Positions 23,531 through 34,189 of a stretch of DNA of 64,000 nt are shown here, one piece after another. A program made the translations under genes and the position numbers. The notes under the pieces were generated by a model. It did not search any database. It was given only the letters and a program-made list of their open reading frames with translations, and was not told the DNA's origin. The stretch is from Humulus lupulus (lineage: Eukaryota; Streptophyta; Magnoliopsida; Rosales; Cannabaceae). Location of the stretch: contig NC_084802.1 of NCBI RefSeq assembly GCF_963169125.1, forward strand, positions 110,612,903 through 110,676,902, given 5' to 3'. The stretch's first letter is position 1, and each line of letters begins with the position of its first letter.

Positions 23531-26064
23531 AGCAAACCTTCACATGTTAAAATTATAGTTGATATGTTTTGGTATCTCATTCTTCTACATATAACGATCT
23601 AATCTGCATATATAACCAATAAATATTTCAAGTAGTCCTTATTGCATATATCAATACATGAATATATAATAATAGTATAAATATATTATATAGTAATAGT
23701 ATACATATAAATATATATTATATAGTAATAGTAATAGTATAAATATATAATAAACTCTTTTTTTTTGTATTTTATAGTAATAGTATTGAATGGTTGGAGT
23801 TAGATATCATTAATAATTAATATACATTTATGAATAATATTGATAAACTAAAAATTATATAGTCTAAGTTTATAAAATCAACTAATATACACTATGTAAT
23901 TAATATACATTATGGATATGATTAGAGTGGAGTTTTGTCCTGAAATATACAAACAAAGGGAATCAAAATTTAGTTTAGCAAACAATCTTTCTTTTCTTTT
24001 TCATCAGAAGAATTTTACAAAAGTAGATAGTGAATGGAGTATAGTTTATTAGAATCAAGATCTTTATATATTGAAATTCTAAGCTTACCAAGAGATGGTT
24101 GAAACTTCTTAGAGATATTGGACTATATGAAGAAGCCAACGATTACAGTGAGGGTAGTGATTTGCTCCCTTCAATTCTGACTTTGGGCAGGGGTTGGTTG
24201 AAACTTCTTAGAGATTTGGTCCCTTCGAGTCTGACTTTGACAAAGAAAGATAATGAGGGGTAGTGAACATAAATTACAGTGAGCAAAAGAAATCTTTCAA
24301 TGATGATACATTAATTATCTATACTAAGAAGCTTTTAGATGGTGTTTTGTGTTTTGATTCTCTCAGTTGGTATTTTGTGTGAATTTACACAACTTGATGC
24401 ATATCTTCTTCTATCTAAATGATCTTTTTTTGGCTTTTCTTGATATGATAATTAACACTAACTGTATTAGTATTAATTCTCATATCTAAATGATCTTTTT
24501 GGCTTTTTTGGCTTATTTTGTCTATTATGCTTATTTTTTGTGTGGTTATATGACATGTAGTTGAGAAAGGGTTATGATTTAAGAATATCTGGAGGACGAA
24601 TTTATTCTCTTTATACTACATGGATTCATCATGGTAAACTTCTAGTTTTGGTGGACATCACCCTGAGTTCTGCCTTATCTACACCACCACTACACATTTT
24701 TTGCATCTCTAGCTCTTTTCGCCTTGCTGCCTGGGAGGTGAAGTATGGGCTAAAAAAACATTCCACAGTTTGTTATTTTAAGGATAATGAAATTTGAAAT
24801 ATCAAATACTTTAAAAGCTAACTGAAATTTTCTGTCAATATGATTTGTGGGTCTTAAAGAAATTCTCCTTTTCCGATTGCCATGGGAAAAAAAAGTTTGA
24901 CATTGTCCATTGTAAATGTGTAGTTCAATTCGAGTAAAGTTAATCTTTGCATTGTTAATTAGATTCCTCTTATCCATATGCATACAAGTAATAAATAGAA
25001 GCACTGTTGACTTAAGATTGCATTATAAGCAAATAAGCAATAATTATTTATCAATAAAAATTTTCCTTTTTTGAATTGAAGGTGATGTTGCATGCATAAC
25101 ATTTCACCTAATCAACTCGTATATATATTTTTTTAAGTGTGAGTTGTGAGTTGTGATAATATATATATTTTAAAAAGACATAATTTGAGAGTGATTTAAT
25201 GAAAGCATATACATCTCTCTCTACAGTATTATTAATTAGTGAGGGTAATAAATTTATTCAATGAGTTAGAGCCACGTGATTAATCTTTTGTGTGAAATTT
25301 TTTACTCTTTAAATAAATGATGATGATGATGATGGTGGTAGACATTTGGAGTGATTAGAATTCATAATTTCAAAAATGCCCCTCACCCTTATCATCATGA
25401 TATATTCTTTTTCTATTTATTTTACTTAATGATGAGTTTTTTTTTCTCTTTAGTTGAAACTTTTCTAGTTGGCTGCCTTCAAAAGAAGAGGCAAGATACT
25501 TGGTGTGCAAGTAATTTGTTACAGGAGACTCTTATTTTTGTTTGCAAGAGGTATTACTTTTACCTTGGTTTTATATTATTGAAATATTAGAGGAGTTTGA
25601 ATATCTTAAATATTCATCCATAGTGAAGTAGGTTCTGAGATTATTATTGTGTGTTGCGGTGATAACGGAGGGTTGAGAACTTGTGTGTCTTAGTGAAGTA
25701 GGATCTGAGAAATTTGTGTGTTGTGGAGAGATAAGGAAGAAAACATGTGTGTTATTTGTCTATATGCTTGTTAAGGTAGCTTTCATTTCCAATCGATTTT
25801 ATATATGTAGGTCACTTAATGTCAAAGAACAATCAATAATTGAAAATACATGTTCTTGTTTGTTTATTTTTCTATGTTCACGTAAATATGTAGCATATAT
25901 ATAGCAAGTCTTTCAACTCATATCTTTGTCAAGGAGATATGAATTAACGTAGTAGAATGTTGTAGTAATAGTAGTTCAATAGCATGGATGAAATCTAACT
26001 ACAATCTACTTCTAAATTTCGTAGTAAATGAGAAGGTAGTTGGGTGACATTTATAATAATTGAG
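23531..26064. other. CACTA sequence upstream of TNP2, no assigned gene
   Basis: AT-rich. It holds ATAGTAATAGTATA-type low-complexity repeats at 23640-23790, a tandemly echoed TTGGTTGAAACTTCTTAGAG near 24096 and 24190, and (GAT)n at 25319-25343. At 24561-24650 one frame reads LRKGYDL and, further on, YTTWIHHGK, matching the closing motif of the CACTA transposase-associated domain; it is treated separately as a finding. The promoter of TNP2 presumably lies here, but I cannot place it. Confidence 0.5.
25319..25343. repeat. (GAT)n microsatellite
   Basis: Seven to eight GAT units on the plus strand, ending GGTGGTAG. Confidence 0.9.
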
Positions 26065-29000
26065 ATGGATAACAGTTGGATCCATCTTAACAGGTTAGTA
26101 AACAAAATCATATAGTTTATTTTGGGTATAAGTTTAAGTTTCAGTGCTTGATTACTGAAGTGTGCTCTAAAATTGTAGAGCAACGGTTGAATATGAGCAA
26201 AAAGCTAGGGAGTTTGTTAAGACAGCCATGACGAATCTCGGATTTCCAGCCAAGATTCTTTGTCCATGCAACAAATGTCACAATCTAAGACATCAACTTT
26301 CAGACGAAGTTGTCGAACACTTAGTTTTGTGGGGGCATCGACCAATCTTACAAAACATGGTTTCATCGTGGGGAAGATCCATTTCAAAGCAGCACGACAA
26401 ACACAAGTTTTGAATATGATTTATTTCGGGCAGTGGGAGTATTTTCAAGTAATGCCAATGATTTTGGTGACGATAACAATGATGCTGATTTTCATAGTTC
26501 ATTAGCAGATGTTGAATCTCCATTGTATGAAGGTTGTTCAAAGTATACAAAAATTTCGTCTATCGTTGGGCTGTATAATCTTAAAACAAAGCATGGAATC
26601 TCAGATGTTGGCTTTACTGATTGGAGATGATCAAAGAAATGTTGCCGAAAGATAATCTCCTACTGAAATCAATGTATGTAGTTAAAAAGTTTCTAAAGAT
26701 ATTTGATCTGAGCTATAAGCATATACATGCTTGTGTCAATGATTGTTGTTTGTATACAAAAGAGAATCCTGATGCCCAAGTATGTCCCGCTTGTCAATAT
26801 CCAAGATGGAAGCAAAATGAACAGACAAAAGAGATTCTACAAGGGCAGCCTGCAAAATTGTTGAGATATTTTCCTATTATACCAAGGTTTCAAAGGATGT
26901 TTAGAAAAGAAGAGAGAGCTTTAAGCTTAAAATGGCATTTAATCAATAAAAGAACAGACGGGACAATGCGGCACCCGGTAGATTCAGAGGCTTGGGATGC
27001 AGTTTATGAGAGATGGCCAGATTTTCAACTTGAACCTAACAACCTTCGATTAGGACTTGCTGCTGATGGGATCAATCCTTACAAAAATATGAGTTCTACG
27101 TATAGTTGTTGGCCTATAATGCTCGTTGTATATAATCTGCCACCTGCGTTGTGCATGAAGGATGAATTTACCTTTCTATCTATGTTGATTCCTAGACCTA
27201 AACAACCCAGGAATGACATAGATGTTTACTTAGAGCCCTTAATAGATGAGTTACTTGAATTATGGAATGGTGTTTATACATATGATATTTCTACAAAGAA
27301 GTTTTTTAATTTAAGGGCCATGTTGCTATGGACCATAAATGATTTTCCAGCTTATGGAAACTTAGCTGGATGTGCGACTAAAGGGAAGTATGGTTGTCCT
27401 ATTTGTGGCGAGCACTCAAATGTTGTTTGGTTGAAGCATAGCAAAAAGATGTCCTTTTGCAATCATATTCGATTTCTACCACAAGAACACCGTTATAGAA
27501 AGAAGAAATATACAACAGCTAGGGCAAGGGAAATAGCACCACAATGTCCAATTATATTGACAAGTGTTGAAGTAGTTGAGCAGTTAAGCAAAGTGACAAA
27601 TGACTTTGGAAAGGGAAAAAAGAGGAGTCGTGGTATAGACACATAAAAAATTTGGAAGAAGCAGTCTATTTTTTTAGGCTGCCTTATTGGGAAATATTAG
27701 TTGTTCGTCATAACCTTGATGTTATGCATGTTGAAAAGAATGTTTGTGAAAGCATACTTAACACATTGCTCGATTGCAAAGGAAAATCTAAAGATCACTA
27801 CAACTCAAGATTAGATTTGACAGAGATGGGCATTATGCCTCATCTCCATCTGTATGAAGAAAATGGTGTTACTCGTCTTCCTGCTGCAGCTTACACTGTA
27901 TCAAAATCTAATAAGAAGTTGCTTTGTGCGAGGCTATTTGACTTGAAATTGCCTTATGGATATAGCTCTAACATTAGAAACTGTGTAGATGTGGAGAAAC
28001 AAAAGCTGACAGGACTTAAGTCTCATGATTGTCATGTGATTATGCAACAACTATTGCCTATTGCTATAAGGGGTTTAATGGAAGAAGGTTGTAGAGAGAC
28101 AATTCTTCGGCTCTCTAAGTTTTTCCATGGATTATGTCAATTTGTGGTTGATAAGAAGGAAATTATGAAATTGGAACTAGAGGCCTTTGAAATTCTTTGT
28201 CAAGTAGAAGAATATTTCCCTCCTTCTTTCTTTGATCCAATGATTCACTTGGTTGTTCATTTAGCACGAGAAGTTAGACTTTGTGGTCCGGTGCAATTTC
28301 GATGGACGTACCATTTTGAGAGATATATGAAAGTATTGAAAGGATTTCTAGCAAATTATGCACGGCCAGAAGGATGTATTGCAAATCGCTATCTTGCTAT
28401 TGAATGTGTACACTTTTGTGAAACATTTTTAAAGCAAAATGATAATCAAGATAGTACATTACTAGAAGAAAATCCACTATCAGCAGCAGAGTACTTTGAG
28501 CTTGACCGATTGAACTTGGAAGTAGCGCATCAGTATGTGTTGTTTAACTCAGATATTGTAGAACCATTTCTCAATGTCCATATGGATGAGCTGAAAGAAA
28601 GGCACTCAAATCTGAATAACCATCAAACTTTGTTGTGGAATTGACATTCTGAAGGGTTCCCGTTATGGTTTTATGAAAAGGTTGTATTCTATTGCCAAGA
28701 TAAAAGTTTACGTTTTCTTTTAGTGTACAAATTTCTTACAAGTATATTTTTATTTTCAGATTTCTAACTTGAACAAAGTAGATGACATGTTAGCTCAATT
28801 GGCTGAAGGTCCAAGTCGCGGTGTCACTTCCTATAAAGGGTACATGATTAATGGAATTCGATTCCATAAAAAAGGAGTTGAGAAAACAACTCAAAACAGC
28901 GGTGTATACTTGGAAGCACATGACAGTGGGCAATTGAATGATGAAGAAGATTATTTTGGTGTTATCAAGGATATAATTATGCTTGATTATCGTACTTTTA

Positions 29001-29239
29001 AGGTGCCATTGTTTTGTTGCGATTGGGCGAATATTCGAATAGGTGTTAAGAAGTCGGAGTTCTATATGCTTGTAAATTTTAATATAGGACAAGCTCAATC
29101 CATTAGGGATCCATTTGTATTAGCTTCACAAGTGAAAAAATCTTTTTATGCAAGGGAGAATGAGTCAAGTAATTGGTATATAGCTTTAAAGGATTCAAAT
29201 AGAGGGTGTTTTGGACTTGAATCCAATGAAGAAAATTGA
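26065..29239 (+). pseudogene. CACTA TNP2-type transposase gene
   Basis: Transposase that cuts and rejoins the CACTA ends in the nucleus. Inferred exons are 26065-26093 (MDNSWIHLNR), 26179-28680 and 28760-29239, with GT-AG introns. Domain order matches the family: transposase-associated domain with Cys-rich CPCNKCHN; Transposase_21/TNP2 core (KEMLPKDNLL, HACVNDCCLY, VCPACQYPRW, LAADGINPYKNMSSTYS, TINDFPAYGNLAGCATKG, RHNLDVMHVEKNVCESIL); the DUF4218-type part (LPIAIRG, HLVVHLAREVRLCGPV, FLANYARPEGCIA); and the DUF4216-type end (YFGVIKDIIMLDY, PLFCCDWA). Lesions: an extra G in G5 at 26331-26335, one base lost near 26620, a shift in A6 at 27616-27621, and TGA at 28642. It looks recently inactive, or partly misassembled. 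Confidence 0.9.
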
Positions 29240-29510
29240 GTTTCCTGTTGTTTCTTATGTACTTTGAATGAAACAAATCTGCTTACACTTTTTGTATGTA
29301 ATTTTGGTGTATTATTACTCTTTTGTTGAATGAAACAAATCTGGTTTTATTACTCTCTATGGTGTACTTTATGATTTTATTTTAATTTGAATGAAATAAT
29401 TCTTGTTTTATGGTTTTGGTGTATGTGTATTACTCTTTGGTGATTCGCATTTCTGATTTATATTCTTATGTTATCTTTCTTTTTATATTGCAGCAATTTC
29501 AACTTGAAAA
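29240..29510 (+). other. Spacer between the two CACTA genes
   Basis: T-rich noncoding DNA with three echoes of TTTGAATGAAAC/TTGAATGAAATAA at 29263, 29327 and 29386. It ends in an acceptor-like ATATTGCAG at 29485-29493, only 18 bases before the next ATG. The second gene may therefore begin with a spliced leader, possibly from the shared promoter, as in En/Spm where products come from one primary transcript. Confidence 0.5.
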
Positions 29511-32030
29511 ATGAGTACATTACGAAGATCTCCAAAAAAAATCCTTCGTCTAGGTGCTTTATGTAATTTTGTGGCCAAAAAGCGAAAAGCATCATTGAAG
29601 ACTCAAGTTAAATGTGACGATATGTTTCTTGGAAGCCCTGTTTTAAAGAAAAAGAGTGCTCTTCGTAGGTTTTCTGCACCTGTTAGAGTTGTAATTGACT
29701 CACCACCTGCTCTTAGTACTAGAGTAGCAACTCGTCGTACGGTCTATAATATAGAGCCAGATCCAAATGATGATGTGGAAGACATGGAGATGTCACTTGG
29801 AAGCTCAAAAACTAGAAGATCTCTTAATTATGAAGTAGATAAGGTAGTTGATAGTGTTTGTGAAAAGGGAGTAAGGGAGGAACATGAAGAGATAGCTGAT
29901 GAGGAAAGGGTTGGTGCAGAATTTGAAGAAGGGGCTGTTGCACAATGTGAAGAAGTGGCTGAGATAGAACTTGAACAACCTCTTAGAAAATCTATTAGAT
30001 TACAAAAAACAACTGATGAGGCAAATCAAACTGAGATTGAAGAAATCCCTCAAGATGTAGATGCGAATGCAATGAAGTTAGCCAAGAAGACAAGGGGAAA
30101 AACTCTATTGGTAAATCTTACCAAGAGGAACAATGACTTAAGGATAATAAAATGGAATGAAAAAGGGCAACCAGTTGGTACTAACTCAGTGCAATTTTCT
30201 TCTTTTGTGGGCGCTCTTGTGCGAGAGGTTGTTCCTTACACTATTTCAGATTGGAGGAAAGTTTCACCAATTATGAGAGATGTTCTTTTGGCATCTATTC
30301 AGGTAGAATTAAAAGTTTTATGAGTGTATTTTTTTTATATATATTCAGCTCTACACTTAAACATATAATATATTATTCTATATTCTATTGTAGGCACAAT
30401 ATGACTTACATGATGATTGGCAAAAAAAGATGTGCTTTGAAATGATGGCAGAACTATGGAGAGCTGGGAAATCTAGACTTGTAAAGGATATTATCAGTGC
30501 AAAAAATGAGAGTGAACGACTAGCCTTAAAGTCGGATTGCATAAAAAGTGATGTAGAATGGAGAGCATTTGTTGCCAAAAAAATTAGTAAAGAACATTTG
30601 GTAAGAAATATGATGTAAGAAGTGATGTTGCTGCCTCTTTTATCTCTGTTGGTGTTAAATTAAATATAGTTATGCCTCTTTTACTTATTTATTAAATAGG
30701 ATATAAGGGCCAAATACCAATAGAGAAGAAAGAAAGCTGTTCCACACACCTTAAGTCGAAGGAGATATGCTCGAACAATCGATGATATGGTAATAATAAA
30801 GTTTTATACTGTTTGTATTTTTGCTTCCATTATTGTAGTCTCTATTTTATAATCTCTATTTTTGTATTGTGTAGAAAAAAGAAAATGAGGATATTAAAAT
30901 ATCTAGAATCGATACTTTTCGGAGAGCCCATACCAAGAAGAATGGTGAACCTGTAAACCCAATGGCATATGATATTTTTGTGAGTATTAGTCATTTAATT
31001 TTTGTGAATTTTTACTTATTTTCCATAATGCATACATTAGTTATACTAATTTATATGCAGGGTTCATTGAATGAGATTCTCCTTGAATACCCAAAATCTA
31101 GAACTACAGACAACGCTGATGAGGATGCCTTGACAAAATTGTTTGGTAACCCAAAATCTGGTCGTTTAATCAGACACGAAAGAGGCGTAACAAGGTCAAA
31201 GCTAACTGTTGTTAATATGTGTAATAGCAAGATCTCCAAGTTAGAAGAAGAGCAACAGAATATGAAGCTCAAAATGACTGAAATGATGAATCTACTTAAA
31301 GAACACTTGGTGGTATTTCTATCTTGCACTTATAAACCTTAGTTTTCTTTTCTTCCAATGAAACTTATCTTGGTTTTATATTTAGGTTGGTGGTAAAGTG
31401 ACACCAAGCGAAGGACAGTCTCACAATGTACCGCAGTCAAACAATATTCAGTCCCCTAAGGTAAATTATTGAAGTTGTTATTGTTTTAAATTTTCATTTT
31501 AGAAGAACAAATACAGAAACTAATATATTGTCTTTAAAATCAATTTGGTAGAGTATTGCACTAGAAAAAAGACATAACTTTACAGAAGGGAAGAAGGCTT
31601 GCTACTTGCTTGACTGGGCAGATGTAATTGTTGCTGAAGGTCGTTGGGATTCTAGTGATCCAAAGATAACTGTACATGGAAAGCCTCTTGGACCAGACTT
31701 TATGCGAGTATGGGTTGATGTTGATATTGTACCATAATCTTACTTATTTCGTCCTAATAATGCGATGCTTACAATACAAGAAGCAGTTGTTCCACAGTTG
31801 CATGGCCTTCTAAAAAAGTTATTCCAAGAGGTAAATTTTCATACTAAAAAAATAACCAATGTCTTATAATTTAGTGTTTGGTTTCTTTGTTTGCTTTGGT
31901 GTAGTTGTGAATTCATTATTTTGTATGTGGTGTCCTTTCTTGGATATAATTTCCATATCATTTTTCTTGAAGTAATTTGTGAGCTAGATAATAACAATAA
32001 AATATTTCTTTGTTTATTTGGCAGATGTGA
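29511..32030 (+). pseudogene. Second CACTA gene, Transposase_24-like (TnpA-type role)
   Basis: Inferred exons: 29511-30302, 30394-30600, 30700-30789, 30875-30979, 31061-31309, 31386-31460, 31552-31830, 32025-32030; every junction is GT-AG and phase 0. The basic N-terminus (LRRSPKKILRLG, KKRKASLK) suits a nuclear, DNA-binding protein. An acidic linker follows, then TKRNNDLRIIKWNEKGQPVG; then VEWRAFVAKKISKE, PHTLSRRRYAR, IDTFRRAHTKKNGEPVNP, typical of the plant Ptta/En/Spm transposase family (PF03004); then a coiled coil (KISKLEEEQQNMKLKMTEM) and a C-terminal CYLLDWADVIVAEGRW, PLGPDFMRVWVDV. In-frame TAG at 30721 and TAA at 31735 break it. It is expected to bind subterminal repeats and assist the transposase. 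The exon model is by eye. Confidence 0.82.
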
Positions 32031-32329
32031 CAAGCGAAGTAGAAAATGATACTTAATTTTGAATGCTTTGTGTTGGGCAGCTGTAGAATATTTTGTGTTG
32101 AAAGTAGTAACTTTTCACTATGTTGAATATTTAAGACTCCTTGAATACTTAAAAAACATTTTGTTGTTGATGATAGTGTTGAATGTTTTAAACTAATTTG
32201 TGGATTGTTAATACAATGTTGAATGTTTTTACTTTTTGTTATTTGAAAATCAAATTCATTTGATGATGCTAGTATATATTAGAAAGCTAATTTTAATTAT
32301 ATAAAAAAATTAAAATATAATAGAATAAA
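32031..32329 (+). terminator. 3' region of the CACTA transcript
   Basis: T-rich sequence after the second gene, with AATAAA-like signals (AACAATAAAATATT lies just upstream at 31992) and repeated GTTGAATGTTTT/GTTGAATATTT motifs. It probably holds the transcript end; no discrete terminator can be defined. Confidence 0.35.
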
Positions 32330-32712
32330 TTAGTGTTATATAAATGAAATATATAATGAGAATTTAAACTTATCTAAATATTAAAAAAATACCAAAATTG
32401 TGTTATAATATCTATTACAATAACACTTTTCATGCAAACTTCATTATATAACACAAATAATGTGTTATACTAAAGTGTAGTATAACACAAATTTATAAAT
32501 ATTGAAATGTGTTATATAATCGACTATAAATAACATAATTAAACACTTATCTATTTATTAAAATAACACAGAAAGTGTGTTATCATTGACAGTATAATAA
32601 CACATATGTATAACAATGATAAAGTGTTATGTAAAGTACCCTGACCTACGATAACATAGTCGGTCTTAACACATCAAAAAGTGTTATGGTTTGTTTTGAT
32701 AACACATTTTTG
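32330..32712. repeat. Right subterminal GTGTTAT repeat region
   Basis: At least a dozen copies of GTGTTAT or its complement ATAACAC in both orientations, spaced 10-40 bases apart, up to the right inverted end. Arrays of short subterminal sites are the binding platform of the second protein in En/Spm-type elements. The left end shows a different repeat (18590-18835), so the ends are asymmetric. Confidence 0.8.
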
Positions 32713-32742
32713 GTGTTATTAAAAGCATTTTTTCTTGTAGTG
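32713..32742 (-). repeat. Right terminal inverted repeat of the CACTA
   Basis: Reverse complement begins CACTACAAGAAAAAATGCTT, the consensus end seen in many plant CACTA elements. It is followed directly by the AGT target duplication. Confidence 0.9.
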
Positions 32743-34189
32743 AGTTCCAACACTTAGTTCTCTCGAAGGTCCATCTTCTGTTAACCTATTTATCCTATCT
32801 AGACCTATATGACTAAGTCTAAGATGCCAAAGATATGTGTTATCCTCGTTTGAAACCTTTTTTCTTTTGTTACCTTGCAGTTTTGCTACTTTAAATAATT
32901 ATGAATTATTGAGCATTCGTTCATTTGGTTTGAGCATATACAGTCTGTTATTATGTTCATCTTGACATATTTTGAAACCATTCTTTGAAATAGCAATCGT
33001 ATTACTACTAAAAATATATAAAAAAAGTGTTCATGCAACATAGATAAAGAAACTAAGTTTCTAGAAAATCCAGGAATAAAATAAACATTATTCAAAACTA
33101 AACAATTGTTCCCAAAATTTAAATGGACTATTTCCTTTGCTCTTGCTGAAACGAGCGCTCCACCTCCAATTCACATGGTCTCCTTGCCATCTTCCAGCGC
33201 CCTTGATGACTCAAGTATCTGCATGGAAGAACAAACATTGTTAGTGGCTCCTGAATCTAAAACTTAAGATGACATATCGTCTTCCACTACACAAGCTTCA
33301 AGTATAAGTAAATCATATTTACCTTTCTTTCTCAGCTCAGAGAGATACTTCTTATAGTTTCTCTTCCAGTGACCTTCAACTGCACAGTGGAAACATTTTC
33401 CTTTTGGTTCTTTCTTCTTGGAGTTGTTGTCAATTTTGTTCTTCTTGGCTTTTGGTGCCTTCTTGCCTTTATTGGACTTTTTTCCCTTTCCTTTGTCCTT
33501 ATTATTGTTCTACTTTCTCTTCTTGGATTTCTCCTCAGAGTTTGAAGGTTTCTCCTCTATCACATTTGCTTCAGTCTCTCTTGTAATGGATTTGTTAAGA
33601 GACTCAAATGTCTGTAGTTCATTCAATAGCTGGGTCATGTTGAATTCCAACTTATTCATAATATATTTGGTGGTGAACGTAGAAAAGGTAGGAGTGAGTG
33701 ATTCCAGTAGGATGCTTACTTGTGTACGCTCATCAATGATGGCCCCATGTATTTCTGCTTCATGCATCACATTAATCATGTGTAAAACATGTTCACGTAC
33801 AGAAACACCTTTCTTCATCTTAGTAATCGTGTAGGTTCTAGTAGCCTCATGTCTACTTTGATCAGATTGCTGCCCAAACATGGCCTACAGAGAATTCATT
33901 ATCTCATACGCAGTTTCCATGGTTTCATGCTTTGTTCTCAGAACATCATTCATGCTCACAAGGATGTAACACTTTGCCTTATTATTGGATGAATACAGGC
34001 ATCATACTTGTCTTGAACATTCTTCAGGGCAATGGAAGTGGGTTCTTCAAGACATTACTCAGTCAGGAAAAATTTGTGGTTCTCACAAATTAACATAAGA
34101 TTTAGATTTGATTTCCATCATATAAAATTATCACCATTAAGTTTTTCAATTGATAGTAAAGTAGCTATTGGATTGCCACCGTTCAACAT
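32743..34189 (-). pseudogene. Copia B gag-protease and pre-integrase
   Basis: Minus-strand start of the B polyprotein. ATG at 34189 (MLNGGNPIATLLSIEKLNGD), then Gag through 33881-33510 (VREHVLHMINVMHEAEIHG, MTQLLNELQTFESLN), with stops at about 34060 and 33900-33960. The zinc knuckle near 33390 reads CFHCAVEGHWKRNY, with the final Cys replaced by Tyr. The protease at about 33250 keeps VLDSGATNNVCSS. Pre-integrase follows (VYFIPGFSRNLVSLSML, then DRINRL near 32790) and breaks at the CACTA, to resume at 18461. Gag-protease assembly and processing role; dead through stops and the knuckle lesion. Confidence 0.86.

Larger units (their letters stand above)
18465..32742 (+). mobile_element. CACTA (En/Spm) DNA transposon, 14.3 kb
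   Basis: Begins CACTACACCAAATACC and ends ...TTTTTTCTTGTAGTG, giving imperfect inverted ends that share CACTACA. It is flanked by an exact 3-bp duplication AGT (18462-18464 and 32743-32745), the hallmark size for this superfamily. It was inserted in the integrase zinc region of copia B; joining the flanks restores the CESCLEGK reading. Two genes lie on the plus strand: a TNP2-type transposase (26065-29239) and a second, Transposase_24-like gene (29511-32030). The 7.6 kb 5' part is inflated by a copia remnant (21180-23530) and a local duplication (19750-21022). Mobility would need transposase acting on the ends; the genes carry few lesions. Confidence 0.9.
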
